Source: RYN-417 sp043745485
GTDB lineage: Bacteria; Patescibacteriota; Saccharimonadia; Saccharimonadales; JACDBH01
Assembly: GCA_043745485.1 (NCBI GenBank)
Contig: JAYTSU010000021.1
Span: 4,972 to 68,971 of the forward strand
Length of the DNA stretch: 64,000 nucleotides
Reading direction: 5' to 3'
In this document: positions 44,336 to 53,036 of the stretch, piece after piece
Position numbering within the stretch: position 1 is the first letter of the stretch
Layout of the letters: the number at the start of each line of letters is the position of its first letter
Position numbers and translations under genes: made by a program
The notes under the pieces: model-generated
What the model was told of the DNA's origin: nothing
What the model saw: the letters and a program-made list of their open reading frames with translations, nothing else
Databases searched by the model: none

Positions 44336-45748
44336 ATGGCAGTAAAAGTTCCTATTGTTGCAATTATCGGCCGCGCAAATGTTGGCAAGTCCAGCTTATT
44401 CAATGCGGCTCTTGGACGGCGTGAGGCAATAGTAGCCGACGAAGCTGGAACTACCCGCGACAGTCTCTATGGCAAAGTAACCTTTTATGACAAGGACTTT
44501 TGGCTCGTAGACACCGCCGGACTCAAGCAAAAAGCCGCCGACGAGTTTGAATTTACTATCCAAGAACAGATAGCCCAAGCAGCTGATAGCGCTGATCTCA
44601 TCTTGGTAGTTATAGAGTCACATGTAACTCTCACTGAGGAAGACCGTAAAGTCGCTAAAATGGCATTAAAGACACGCAAACCCGTCATTTTAGTAGTTAA
44701 CAAGGGTGACAAACTTGGCCGCCACATCAACGACACGGACGTCATGGCTCCATACCAGCGCCTTGGTATCAAGGACATTTTTATAACGAGCGCAACCCAG
44801 TCTGCCGGTATCGAAGAGCTGTTTGAATATGTCAGCAGCATTATTCCTAAAGCAACTATTGTTGTGGCCGAAGACCGCATTTCACTTGCCATCTTAGGCC
44901 GCCCAAACGTTGGCAAATCTCAACTGTTCAACACTCTAGCCAAAAAGCAACAGGCTATTGTGGCCGACAGAGCAGGGACCACCCGAGACATCAACCGAAC
45001 CGCCGTCAAATTTATGGGCAAAGAGATTGAGCTGATGGACACGGCTGGCATTCGCCGCAACGGTAAAATTGAAGTAGGCGTCGAAAAGTTCAGCGTTATC
45101 CGCAGCCTTAGCGCCATCGAACAATCCGACATCTGTTTACTCCTTATTGATGCCAACGACTTAAGTGTCCAGCTAGACCAAAAAATCGCCGGCATGATAA
45201 AAGAAGCAGGCAAAGGACTCATCCTCATTATCAGCAAGTGGGATAGTGTAGATAAAGATGCTTGGACCCACGACACAATGATGCCAAAGATCCAGGCCGA
45301 ATTTGAATTTGTACCATGGGCGCCAATGATAGTCACAAGCTCAGTAACAGGCCAAAACGTCAGCAAAATCTTTGAAATGGTTGTAGAAGTGTCTAACACT
45401 CGTCATAAGCGTATTAAGACAACAGAGCTAAACGGCTGGCTGCACAAAACCACCGATCGCCATCCACCGGCAGGTCTCAAAAACCGCCAGCCAAAACTCC
45501 GTTATGTTGTCCAGGAAGAAGGCAACGACAGTCCCAACTTCAAGATTTTTGGCTCACAACTCAAATTTTTGCACTGGTCATATCGCCGTCACCTCGACAG
45601 AACCTTCCGTGAAACCTTTGGTTTCGAAGGCACACCCGTAAAGTTTTGGTACATCGACCAACACGAACCTCGCGAGAAAAAAGATGGCATCGACTGGAAA
45701 AAGAACCTCCGCCCCGACCAACTCCCCGACCGCACCAAAAAAGCCTAA
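44336..45748 (+). CDS. der: Ribosome-associated GTPase Der (EngA)
   Basis: 470 aa with two GTPase domains. G1 motifs are GRANVGKSS (about 13-21) and GRPNVGKSQ (about 187-195), with DTAGLK/DTAGIR as G3 and NKGD/SKWD as G4. The C-terminal KH-like domain ends in basic residues. Needed for 50S subunit maturation. TATAAT ends 11 bases before ATG. Confidence 0.97.
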   Translation: MAVKVPIVAIIGRANVGKSSLFNAALGRREAIVADEAGTTRDSLYGKVTFYDKDFWLVDTAGLKQKAADEFEFTIQEQIAQAADSADLILVVIESHVTLTEEDRKVAKMALKTRKPVILVVNKGDKLGRHINDTDVMAPYQRLGIKDIFITSATQSAGIEELFEYVSSIIPKATIVVAEDRISLAILGRPNVGKSQLFNTLAKKQQAIVADRAGTTRDINRTAVKFMGKEIELMDTAGIRRNGKIEVGVEKFSVIRSLSAIEQSDICLLLIDANDLSVQLDQKIAGMIKEAGKGLILIISKWDSVDKDAWTHDTMMPKIQAEFEFVPWAPMIVTSSVTGQNVSKIFEMVVEVSNTRHKRIKTTELNGWLHKTTDRHPPAGLKNRQPKLRYVVQEEGNDSPNFKIFGSQLKFLHWSYRRHLDRTFRETFGFEGTPVKFWYIDQHEPREKKDGIDWKKNLRPDQLPDRTKKA

Positions 45749-45767
45749 ATACGATATACTACCCCAT

Positions 45768-46397
45768 ATGGGACTTTTTGAACGCAAATCAACACCAATT
45801 ACTATGAGTTATTTTAGTGTGGGCAATGAAAAAACTAAACTGATTGTGGGACTTGGAAATATTGGCAAAAAATACGAATTTACTAGGCACAATGTTGGAT
45901 TTTTATGCGTCGATAACATCGTAAAATTACAAAACGGTGAATGGAAAGAGAAGAAAACACTCAAAAGCCTTGTGGCAGAAGTGCGTGTTGGCGAAAAACG
46001 GGTGATATTTATAAAGCCAACTACACTTATGAACATGAGCGGCGATGCGGTCCAAGCCATAAAACAGTTTTATAAAATAGACAACAAAGACATTTTGATT
46101 GTGCACGACGAGCTTGCGTTACCATTTGGATCGCTTCGTATACGTACAGGCGGCAGCTCAGCAGGCAATAACGGCATTAAATCGGTCAGTGCAGCCATTG
46201 GCGAAGATTACTCACGCCTACGCATCGGCATAGCTGGAGAACACAGCACTGAAGAAGACGCCGCAGCCTATGTTCTTAAGAACTTCTCAAAAGCAGAGCA
46301 AGGGGAGTTGAAGGCTCTCTACGCCGAAACAAACGCACTCATCACCGAATTTATTTACTCCGACCATCTCCAGCCCGACACCCGCCAGTTTATCTAA
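45768..46397 (+). CDS. pth: Peptidyl-tRNA hydrolase
   Basis: 209 aa from ATG 45768. The longer frame from 45684 overlaps the end of der, and TATACT at 45755-45760 ends 7 bases before this ATG. LIVGLGNIGKKYEFTRHNVGF has the catalytic His, MNMSGDAV and IVHDELALPFG the Asn and Asp. It has about 20 extra residues before the Pth domain. Releases tRNA from stalled peptidyl-tRNA. An internal ATG at 45804 (MSYFSVGNEKTK) is the alternative start. Confidence 0.93.
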   Translation: MGLFERKSTPITMSYFSVGNEKTKLIVGLGNIGKKYEFTRHNVGFLCVDNIVKLQNGEWKEKKTLKSLVAEVRVGEKRVIFIKPTTLMNMSGDAVQAIKQFYKIDNKDILIVHDELALPFGSLRIRTGGSSAGNNGIKSVSAAIGEDYSRLRIGIAGEHSTEEDAAAYVLKNFSKAEQGELKALYAETNALITEFIYSDHLQPDTRQFI

Positions 46398-46698
46398 TAG
46401 TTTGTATAGCTTCGATTTCTACAAGATCAGCAACTATTTGCGTACCGATAGCCAGACCTTCAAGCTCTTCTGAGATAGTTCTGAGTCTTCGAATAGCATA
46501 TGGCCTATCTGATATCATGCCATCTTCGTGGTCACTATAAAGTGCTATTAGTTCATGTGCGCACGCATCGGCCCGAGCGCGTACTTGCAGTGCGACCATT
46601 GGCATGGCTCGATAATCGATTGGCGAACGCTTTTCACCAGTTAAATTAAGTTCTCGATCTGTAAAGTGAACTAAACCGGTAGATATATCATGCTGCAT
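46390..46698 (-). CDS. Small hypothetical protein, 102 aa
   Basis: Unrecognised, soluble, acidic and helical in its second half (ALQVRARADACAHELIALYSDHED). TATAAT ends 7 bases before the ATG, the same leaderless-type start as its neighbours. It overlaps the end of pth by 8 bases, tail to tail. Downstream of the structured RNA candidate on the same strand. Confidence 0.6.
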   Translation of the reverse strand: MQHDISTGLVHFTDRELNLTGEKRSPIDYRAMPMVALQVRARADACAHELIALYSDHEDGMISDRPYAIRRLRTISEELEGLAIGTQIVADLVEIEAIQTIR

Positions 46699-46749
46699 AA
46701 TTATAATTATAAATCCTTTTAGTATAAGTGTTATAAATTGGCTTAAAAT

Positions 46750-47297
46750 GAAGAGCCTCCAGAGGGGGTGGGCACCGCTGGAGGCTCATTACACCCTTCA
46801 ACCCACCTTGAAGGCCTCCCCACACCATATCTGCGGTCAAGTACTCTCGTAAATGTACTTCACGTTGCGCAGATATGGTGTGGGGCCCACTCGAGGTATA
46901 ACCGTCGTATCACTCTTAGCCTCAAAAAAACGAGGGAGGAACGCGGGGTTAAAGGGGTTAGTCCGTCCTAGAACGCTTGCAACTCCCAGAGTCCGGCAAA
47001 ATCTCGCAGCTGATAGCTAGAACATAAGCAGCGGTTGTGATTTTCTAAAGATTTTATTGGGACAACAACTTACCCGTGGGATAAGTTTTGGCTCAAAAAA
47101 TCTTTAGAAAGTGACCGACCTTATGTTTTAGCCAGCTGAGGGGTTTTGCTGGACTCTTGGGGATGCGTAGCTAGATAAGTGGAGGGTAACAACTTATAAA
47201 GCACGTTCTAAAACAGCTAACGAATTTATCTGATGTTACTCAGATAAACGTTAAATAGGGGTATAAGGTACCTGAAATCTCATAAAGAGACTCACGG
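46750..47297 (-). ncRNA. Long, highly structured RNA of unknown class
   Basis: No credible reading frame, but dense pairing. (1) 46985-47161 folds into a long rod: CCCAGAGTCC with GGACTCTTGGG, GCAAAA/TTTTGC, CAGCTG/CAGCTG, a 13-bp stem 47016-47028 with 47120-47132, and a 13-bp stem 47043-47055 with 47097-47109. (2) A perfect 18-bp stem pairs 46818-46835 with 46868-46885, extended by 8 of 9 inner pairs. (3) CCTTCAA/TTGAAGG at 46795-46814. The strand is set by a consensus promoter at 47304-47332 and a terminator-like hairpin at 46753-46787. I found none of the core signatures of tmRNA (no T-arm/CCA), RNase P (no GAGGAAAGUC), SRP (no GGAAG loop) or group I/II introns. Confidence 0.6.
46753..46787 (-). 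terminator. Terminator-like hairpin of the structured RNA
   Basis: GAGCCTCCAG (46753-46762) pairs with CTGGAGGCTC (46778-46787), 10 perfect pairs. On the minus strand it is followed by TTCATTTT; on the plus strand no T-run follows, which supports minus-strand transcription. Confidence 0.6.
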
Positions 47298-47303
47298 ATT
47301 GCC

Positions 47304-47332
47304 ATTTTAGCAAACTTATGACATTATGTCAA
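47304..47332 (-). promoter_or_regulatory. Promoter of the structured RNA
   Basis: Minus strand TTGACA (plus 47327-47332), 17-base spacer, TAAAAT (plus 47304-47309). Together with the promoter at 50961-50989 it is the closest match to the sigma-70 consensus in the window, as expected for an abundant RNA. Confidence 0.75.
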
Positions 47333-47363
47333 TACTTAAATACATTAGGAGGGTATTGTCAAT

Positions 47364-48212
47364 ATGCTAACGCTTACATCACCAGATATACCGCATGACC
47401 TTTTGCAGCTTGCTAGTCCCGTTGAGAAGCTACACATTATAGGTAATAATTTTGATGATCTTATGAAACGTCCGCGCTTGGCTATTGTTGGTAGCCGTAA
47501 GATTACCCCATACGGCAGGGGTGTTACCCAGAGCCTCGCGAGTGAGCTTGCAAGTAAAGGTGTTGTGATTGTGAGCGGTCTTGCACTTGGCACCGACTCC
47601 ATCGGGCACAAAGCGTGTATTGATGCGGGTGGCCAAACAATAGCCGTGCTACCTTCGGGACCGAAAAAGGTCTACCCCAGTATCCATACCAACCTAGCAC
47701 GTCAAATTGTCCAAACAGGAGGCGTCGTCGTCACAGAGTATGACGGCACCTACCAGCCACATGCCTACGACTTCCTCAAGCGCAATCGTATAGTAGCTGC
47801 TCTGAGCGATGGTGTGTTGGTAACTGAGGCTGCGGCACGCAGTGGTACCCTTAATACTGCCAGCCACGCCCTTGAGCTCGGCAAGCCAGTGTTTGCAGTG
47901 CCAGGTAATATTACCAACCCTTTAAGCGCCGGCTGCAACAACCTCATTAAAGCTGGTGCCATCCCCGTAACCTGTGTCGAGGACATTTTAATAGCTTTAG
48001 AATGGCAAGACCTCAGTGCTGAGCCAAAGGTGGTTTTGGGTGCAACTGATGAAGAAACTGCCATACTATCACTTTTAGAACAAGGAATAAGCGACGGAGC
48101 GGAACTACTTGCAAAAACCGAACTTGAAGCCAGTCGTTTTAACCAAGCACTCACTATGCTTGAAATAACCGGCAAGATTCGCCCCCTCGGCGCCAATCAC
48201 TGGTCTTTATAA
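47364..48212 (+). CDS. dprA: DNA processing protein DprA
   Basis: 282 aa Smf/DprA Rossmann-fold protein: RLAIVGSRKITPYGR, VVIVSGLALGTDSIGHKA, GPKKVYPSIH, RNRIVAALSDGVLVTEAAARSGTLNTA and FAVPGNITNPLSAGCNNLI. It loads RecA on incoming single-stranded DNA in natural transformation. The C-terminal winged-helix part (ILSLLEQGISDGAELLAKT) is present. A clear AGGAGG lies 11 bases before the ATG. Fits the reported presence of competence genes in Saccharibacteria. Confidence 0.96.
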   Translation: MLTLTSPDIPHDLLQLASPVEKLHIIGNNFDDLMKRPRLAIVGSRKITPYGRGVTQSLASELASKGVVIVSGLALGTDSIGHKACIDAGGQTIAVLPSGPKKVYPSIHTNLARQIVQTGGVVVTEYDGTYQPHAYDFLKRNRIVAALSDGVLVTEAAARSGTLNTASHALELGKPVFAVPGNITNPLSAGCNNLIKAGAIPVTCVEDILIALEWQDLSAEPKVVLGATDEETAILSLLEQGISDGAELLAKTELEASRFNQALTMLEITGKIRPLGANHWSL

Positions 48213-48230
48213 AGTGCTACACTACACCGT

Positions 48231-48407
48231 ATGAAAACGCTTATATTTATTGGCATTACGGTAGGTGGCATCATTGGTGGCTTGCTAGGAACTAAGCTTG
48301 ACAAAGGTAATGCGCTTGGTGCCTGGAGCCTGTTACTCGGCGGACTTGTCGGGCCCCTTTTTGGACTGTGGGCTGGCTATAAAGCTGGCAAATTCATGAG
48401 TGAGTAG
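48231..48407 (+). CDS. Small Gly-rich membrane protein, 58 aa
   Basis: MKTLIFIGITVGGIIGGLLGTKLDKG is a Gly-rich membrane helix, and a second (WSLLLGGLVGPLFGLWAGYKAG) follows, giving a helical hairpin with a short polar end. TACACT ends 7 bases before the ATG, matching the local start architecture. Similar small proteins with glycine-zipper-like repeats exist in many bacteria, but I cannot assign a function. Confidence 0.65.
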   Translation: MKTLIFIGITVGGIIGGLLGTKLDKGNALGAWSLLLGGLVGPLFGLWAGYKAGKFMSE

Positions 48408-48538
48408 GATACCTTACAATAGTAATAGCCAAATTTGCATTCGAAATAGAATTAAGGTAGGGTACATCTTTGTCGGCTAATAATTTATTATGGCAAGGAC
48501 ATTACATATTATTTTGATAGACTAGAGAAACAATAAGC

Positions 48539-50827
48539 ATGAGCAAAAATTTAGTAATTGTAGAGAGCCCCGCAAAAGCCAAGACTATAGAAAAGTACTT
48601 GGGCAAAGATTATATCGTCAAAAGCAGCTTTGGCCACATTCGTGATTTGCCAAAAAAGGGCCTCAGCATTGATAAGGCTAATGACTTTGAACCTACTTAT
48701 GAAGTCAGCCCGGAAAAAAAGAAAGTTGTTGCAGAGCTCAAGAAACTAGCCAAGGGGGCAGAAGTCTGGCTCGCAACTGATGAAGACCGCGAAGGAGAGG
48801 CCATTGCCTGGCACCTCGCCATGGCGCTTGGGTTGGACATCAAGAAAACAAAACGTATTGTCTTCCATGAAATCACCAAGCCCGCAATCCTGGCGGCCAT
48901 CCAAAACCCACGACTAGTTGACCTGCACCTGGTGGATGCCCAGCAGGCTCGCCGCGTACTTGACCGGCTTGTGGGCTATGAACTTTCACCAGTTCTCTGG
49001 AAAAAAGTCCGTGCAGGCCTAAGTGCAGGCAGAGTCCAATCTGTTGCGGTACGCCTGATTGTCGAACGTGAGCGCGCCATTGCCGCCCATATGGCAGAGA
49101 GCTCTTATAAAATTATAGGGGAGTTTTTAAGCAGCAACGACAGTTTTAGTGCGGAGCTTAACAATAAGCCAAGTACTCTTGAAGAAGCCACAAAATTCCT
49201 GAGCGACTGTATTGGTGCAAGCTACACCGTTAAAAGCGTTACCAAAAAGCCAGGGAGCCGCAATCCGGGGGCGCCGTTCACCACCTCTACACTCCAGCAA
49301 GAAGCCGCTCGCCGCCTTGGTTTTACCGTTCGCCAGACCATGTCGGTCGCTCAGCGTTTATACGAAAGCGGAAAAATTACCTATATGCGTACTGACAGCA
49401 CCATTCTGTCTGGCCTTGCCATCAATGCCGCCCAAAGCTACATTAAGAAAGAATTTGGTGATAAATATCACACTCTCAGACAATTTAAGACAAAAGACTC
49501 CAGTGCTCAAGAAGCCCATGAGGCTATCCGTCCCACCGACTTTACTACTGAGGTTGCAGGGGAAGACGACCAACAAAAGAAGCTCTATAAACTTATTTGG
49601 CAGCGGGCGCTCAGCAGCCAAATGTCGCCAGCTGTCACTGATAAAACAGATGTAAACATCGTTATTTCAAGCCGCCCAGAAATATTTGTGGCAAAGGGCG
49701 AGATTTTAGTCTTTGATGGCTTCTTGCGTGTCTACGGTGGGGGTAAGGATGACAGCCTCCTTCCGGATCTAAAAGAGAGTCAAAGCCTTCAAAACGAGCG
49801 TATTACCGCCACAGAGACATTTAGCAGAGCACCTGCTCGTTATTCTGAGGCTTCACTTGTTAAAGCCTTGGAAGAGATGGGTATTGGCCGCCCGAGCACC
49901 TATGCACCGACCATCTCAACCGTTCAGGACAGGGGTTATGTTGAGAAGCAAGATCTTGAAGGTAATGAGCGCGAAGTACGCAGCGCCGTACTGAGCGGTA
50001 CCGAAATCAAGCAAGACACTATAAAGGAACGCTTTGGGGCAGACCGCGGCAAACTGATGCCGACGGCCGTGGCAGAAGTTACTACCGACTTCTTAACCAA
50101 GTACTTTGGTCCGATTGTAGACTATGACTTTACTGTCAAAGCTGAAAAAGAATTTGACGATATCGCCGATGGTAAAACCGCCTGGAATAAGATGATAAGT
50201 GAGTTCTATAACACTGATTTTAAACCACTCATTAAAGCTTCTGCCGATGTATCACGTGCCGAAACGTCACAGTCACGCACGTTAGGTATAGACCCAAAAA
50301 GTAATAAACCCATCGTTGTCCGCTTTGGACGCTATGGCCCAATGCTGCAAAAAGGTGAGACAACTGACGACGAGAAGCCGGCATTTGCACCATTACCCAA
50401 AGAAACCACAATGGATACTGTCACCTTAGAACAAGCGCTTCCGATGTTTGACCTACCTAAAACCATCGGCGCACTAGAAGATGGCCGCCCAATCCTTGGC
50501 AACATCGGCCGCTTTGGACCTTATATTCAAGTCGACAAAACGTTTGTATCGCTCAAAGAACACGACCCTTTGACCATCACCGAAGATGAAGCTCGTGTTT
50601 TATATGCCGAAAAGCTGGTTCAGATAGCCGAACGCAACATCGCAGATTTTGGTAAGCTCAAGATCCTAAAGGGCCCTTACGGACCGTATATTACAGACGG
50701 CAAGAAGAATGCTCGTATCGCTAAAGATGTTGACCCCACACAGCTAACAGAGGCTGACGCCAAGAAAATCCTTGATGAAGCACCTGCTAAAAAACGCTTT
50801 GTAAAACGCCGCACTGCTAAGAAATAG
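48539..50827 (+). CDS. topA: DNA topoisomerase I
   Basis: 762 aa type IA topoisomerase. Toprim domain: IVESPAKAKTIEKYLGKDY and ATDEDREGEAIAWHL with the metal-binding acidic triad. Active-site Tyr in KITYMRTDST (about residue 282). EEMGIGRPSTYAPTISTVQDRGYV is also conserved. Instead of zinc ribbons the C-terminus carries three Topo_C repeats (VRFGRYGPMLQKG, NIGRFGPYIQV, LKGPYGPYITDGKKN) and a basic KKRFVKRRTAKK tail. Relaxes negative supercoils. Confidence 0.97.
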   Translation: MSKNLVIVESPAKAKTIEKYLGKDYIVKSSFGHIRDLPKKGLSIDKANDFEPTYEVSPEKKKVVAELKKLAKGAEVWLATDEDREGEAIAWHLAMALGLDIKKTKRIVFHEITKPAILAAIQNPRLVDLHLVDAQQARRVLDRLVGYELSPVLWKKVRAGLSAGRVQSVAVRLIVERERAIAAHMAESSYKIIGEFLSSNDSFSAELNNKPSTLEEATKFLSDCIGASYTVKSVTKKPGSRNPGAPFTTSTLQQEAARRLGFTVRQTMSVAQRLYESGKITYMRTDSTILSGLAINAAQSYIKKEFGDKYHTLRQFKTKDSSAQEAHEAIRPTDFTTEVAGEDDQQKKLYKLIWQRALSSQMSPAVTDKTDVNIVISSRPEIFVAKGEILVFDGFLRVYGGGKDDSLLPDLKESQSLQNERITATETFSRAPARYSEASLVKALEEMGIGRPSTYAPTISTVQDRGYVEKQDLEGNEREVRSAVLSGTEIKQDTIKERFGADRGKLMPTAVAEVTTDFLTKYFGPIVDYDFTVKAEKEFDDIADGKTAWNKMISEFYNTDFKPLIKASADVSRAETSQSRTLGIDPKSNKPIVVRFGRYGPMLQKGETTDDEKPAFAPLPKETTMDTVTLEQALPMFDLPKTIGALEDGRPILGNIGRFGPYIQVDKTFVSLKEHDPLTITEDEARVLYAEKLVQIAERNIADFGKLKILKGPYGPYITDGKKNARIAKDVDPTQLTEADAKKILDEAPAKKRFVKRRTAKK

Positions 50828-50848
50828 TAAACTTAAGCAATAAAAAGT

Positions 50849-50870
50849 ACTTATCCACAACTTTGCCAGA
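50849..50870 (+). promoter_or_regulatory. DnaA-box-containing element, copy 1
   Basis: A perfect DnaA box TTATCCACA (50851-50859) sits in the 21-bp sequence TACTTATCCACAACTTTGCCA. The same sequence with two substitutions is at 63882-63902. It lies between topA and the sigma-4/HARE gene. Confidence 0.5.
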
Positions 50871-50960
50871 GAAAGGTATATATTTCATGCCAATATTGCC
50901 ATAAACCGTTTGTGCATAGAGCGCCATTTGATGCTACAATAACTTAGAAGACCATAAGTA

Positions 50961-50989
50961 TTGACATTTAAAAATTAAACTGTTAAAAT
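50961..50989 (+). promoter_or_regulatory. Promoter of the sigma-4/HARE gene
   Basis: TTGACA (50961-50966), 17 bases, TAAAAT (50984-50989). The start codon is about 58 bases further, so this mRNA has a normal 5' leader, unlike many genes here. Confidence 0.8.
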
Positions 50990-51047
50990 ATTCATATAAA
51001 AGGTGTTTACACCTCTATATTTATAAAGAAAGAGAGATTGAATCACG

Positions 51048-52085
51048 ATGGCAGATACCGCCCCTACAACCTTTCAAATCGAATCTGTTGTTAAAGATGT
51101 TTTAAGCACTATCGAACGTGAACGTGAGCGAGAAATCGTATCACGTCGTTTTGGTCTTTTTGACCGTCGAGAGACCTTAGAACAGATTGGTGAACTGCTT
51201 GGTATAACCCGTGAGCGCGTCCGTCAGCTAGAAAAAGCCGTTGTAACTAAGCTGCAGGGTAATGCAGCTAAGGGCGACATGCCGCACATCCTTGCCATGC
51301 AAGAAACAATGGTTCAAGAACTCCTTGGTATGGGCAAAGTTGCTCGTGTCAGCGACCTCGGTGCTAAGCTGTCTAAAGATAATAACAAACTCGACCAAGC
51401 TCGTGTTTCTTTCATTGCTATGCTATGTCCAAAACTTGCCGTCATAGATGAAAACGATAACTTTTTCCACGCTGTTGGCATTGCTAGCGAACACAGTGAA
51501 AAAGTCATAAAAGAGCAGGTTGGCGCAGTGGTGGACGCCATCAAGAAGATTGCTGAACCAACAACTCCTGAAGCAATTGCCGCCATTACTAAAGATGAAA
51601 ACGTTGCCCATGTGAAGGCACTCGCAAGCGTCAGCAAGCTTGTAGCCACACTTAATGGTCGCTGGGGCCTCACAAAGTGGCCTATGGTCAATCCAAAGAA
51701 CATTCGAGACAAGATATATGTCATTTTGTTTGAAAGTGGCAAACACATGCACTTCAACGACATCGCATCAAGCATCAAGGATTCAGCCTTCAAGCGTAAA
51801 GATGTTACAACCCAGGCTATTCACAATGAACTTATCAAGGATGACCGCTTCGTCCTTATCGGCCGCGGAATCTATGCCTTGAAAGAATGGGGCTATAAAA
51901 AGGGAACTGTCGCCGACATTATCACCGAAGTCCTCAAGAAGGCAAACGAGCCACTCCACCGCGACGAAATCGTCAAGCGTGTCCTTAAAAACCGCTTCGT
52001 CAAAGAAACAACTATCCTCTTGAACCTCCAAGGCAAGCCACAGTTCAAGCGCGTCGCCAAAGCCACATACAGCCTCGCCGAATAG
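51048..52085 (+). CDS. Sigma-70 region 4 / HARE-HTH transcription protein
   Basis: 345 aa. Residues 10-65 are a sigma region-4-like helix-turn-helix (REREREIVSRRFGLFDRRETLEQIGELLGITRERVRQLEK), the -35-recognition fold. A ~120-residue helical middle follows. The C-terminal ~110 residues are a HARE-HTH domain (IYVILFESGKHMHFNDIASSI; VLKKANEPLHRDEIVKRVL), as in the RNA polymerase delta subunit. No sigma region 2 is present, so it cannot be a full sigma factor; an RNA-polymerase-associated regulator is the likely role. Strong promoter, with SD-like GAGAGA. Confidence 0.85.
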   Translation: MADTAPTTFQIESVVKDVLSTIEREREREIVSRRFGLFDRRETLEQIGELLGITRERVRQLEKAVVTKLQGNAAKGDMPHILAMQETMVQELLGMGKVARVSDLGAKLSKDNNKLDQARVSFIAMLCPKLAVIDENDNFFHAVGIASEHSEKVIKEQVGAVVDAIKKIAEPTTPEAIAAITKDENVAHVKALASVSKLVATLNGRWGLTKWPMVNPKNIRDKIYVILFESGKHMHFNDIASSIKDSAFKRKDVTTQAIHNELIKDDRFVLIGRGIYALKEWGYKKGTVADIITEVLKKANEPLHRDEIVKRVLKNRFVKETTILLNLQGKPQFKRVAKATYSLAE

Positions 52086-52099
52086 GAACAGGCTAATTT

Positions 52100-52420
52100 A
52101 TGCACAGCAATGAGGAACTACCAGCTGCCCCCATAGTCTTCACGTATGAGGGAGAAGATGCACGAGATTTAATGCTTGAAGCGAGTCTCGATGGCTTAAG
52201 TCCTGAAGACTACGTAAGAACTGCCACCAGATATCATAGAATATTTAGAGGCATTGTTAGAGAGATCTCAACTCATTTTCCAGATTGTGACGATACCCTA
52301 AGTCTTAGTAACGTTCGAGTTGACGCTATATTTGGCGGTCAAACTAAAAGATTTATAATCGGCAGCGATGGCATAAACCCCTGGCTACGGGCTGTACAAA
52401 TTGATATGGAAGATAAATAA
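52100..52420 (+). CDS. Small hypothetical protein, 106 aa
   Basis: Unrecognised soluble acidic protein (FTYEGEDARDLMLEASLDGLSPEDYV; VRDIFGG-like GGQTKRFIIG segment). Lies 14 bases after the sigma-4/HARE gene with AGGAACAGG before the ATG, so it is probably cotranscribed. A weak terminator follows at 52478. Confidence 0.6.
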   Translation: MHSNEELPAAPIVFTYEGEDARDLMLEASLDGLSPEDYVRTATRYHRIFRGIVREISTHFPDCDDTLSLSNVRVDAIFGGQTKRFIIGSDGINPWLRAVQIDMEDK

Positions 52421-53036
52421 ATTCATTTGTATACAAATTACGAACAAGGGTAGTAGTCAAATAAAGATAAGCCAGGCCGCCAGATAAGGCGTTTTTTTGA
52501 AATTGCACTGTAATAAACAGGGATTATATAAAAATATAAAAACAAACAGGAAAGCAGAACAGGAAACACTAGCAACGAAAGTTAAACAAGAGTAGCAGTA
52601 GGCATAGACTAGACGTCGTACAATGTATATTTTGCGACTAACATATAGTAGAAATAGATGATTAGCTATGCCTCTATAGCAGGGGTTAAAACACTACTTA
52701 TCTCTGTTAAGTACCCACGCACTATATATGCCTTACGTTATTATTACTTAAATCGTTATTCGCTGGCATTATTAGCATATCTACTTTTACCAGACTGGTA
52801 GACGCCGTAAAGCACTTGCTTTTTGTATATTATAGTTTTTTTGTATACTTTTCACGGTCATTTCACGCTAAAAATTTTACCGTCACTACCCCTGCCTCAC
52901 TCCCCTGTTTTGCTATTTGCATTTTGGTAAATATATAGTTTTATATAGTTTTTTAATATAATACAATATAAAATGAACATATTACGAACAAGCAGGGGCT
53001 AGCAGCGGGGGAGATACAAATAGCCACCTAACCTCC
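52421..53036. other. 616-bp gene-free AT-rich spacer between convergent units
   Basis: Apart from the terminator at 52478-52498 I see no gene, tRNA or repeat. Small features are a TACCA-gac-TGGTA hairpin (52788-52800), AAGC-actt-GCTTTTT at about 52809-52824, and a long T/A-rich stretch (52925-52980). It may hold a decayed gene or an RNA I cannot recognise. Confidence 0.5.
52478..52498 (+). terminator. Probable terminator after the 106-aa gene
   Basis: CGCC-AGATAA-GGCG followed by seven T. The stem is only 4 bp, so moderate support. Confidence 0.5.

Noticed and set aside
46768..46971. 67-codon frame inside the structured RNA region
   Set aside because: It crosses the 18-bp stem and its loop; composition follows the RNA pairing, not a protein.
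46750..47297. tmRNA or RNase P RNA assignment for the structured RNA
   Set aside because: smpB in the window made tmRNA attractive, but there is no T-arm/CCA end or tag frame. A short resemblance to part of E. coli RNase P (AAATAGGGGT..ATAAGGTAC, plus strand) is outside the universal core, and GAGGAAAGUC is missing.
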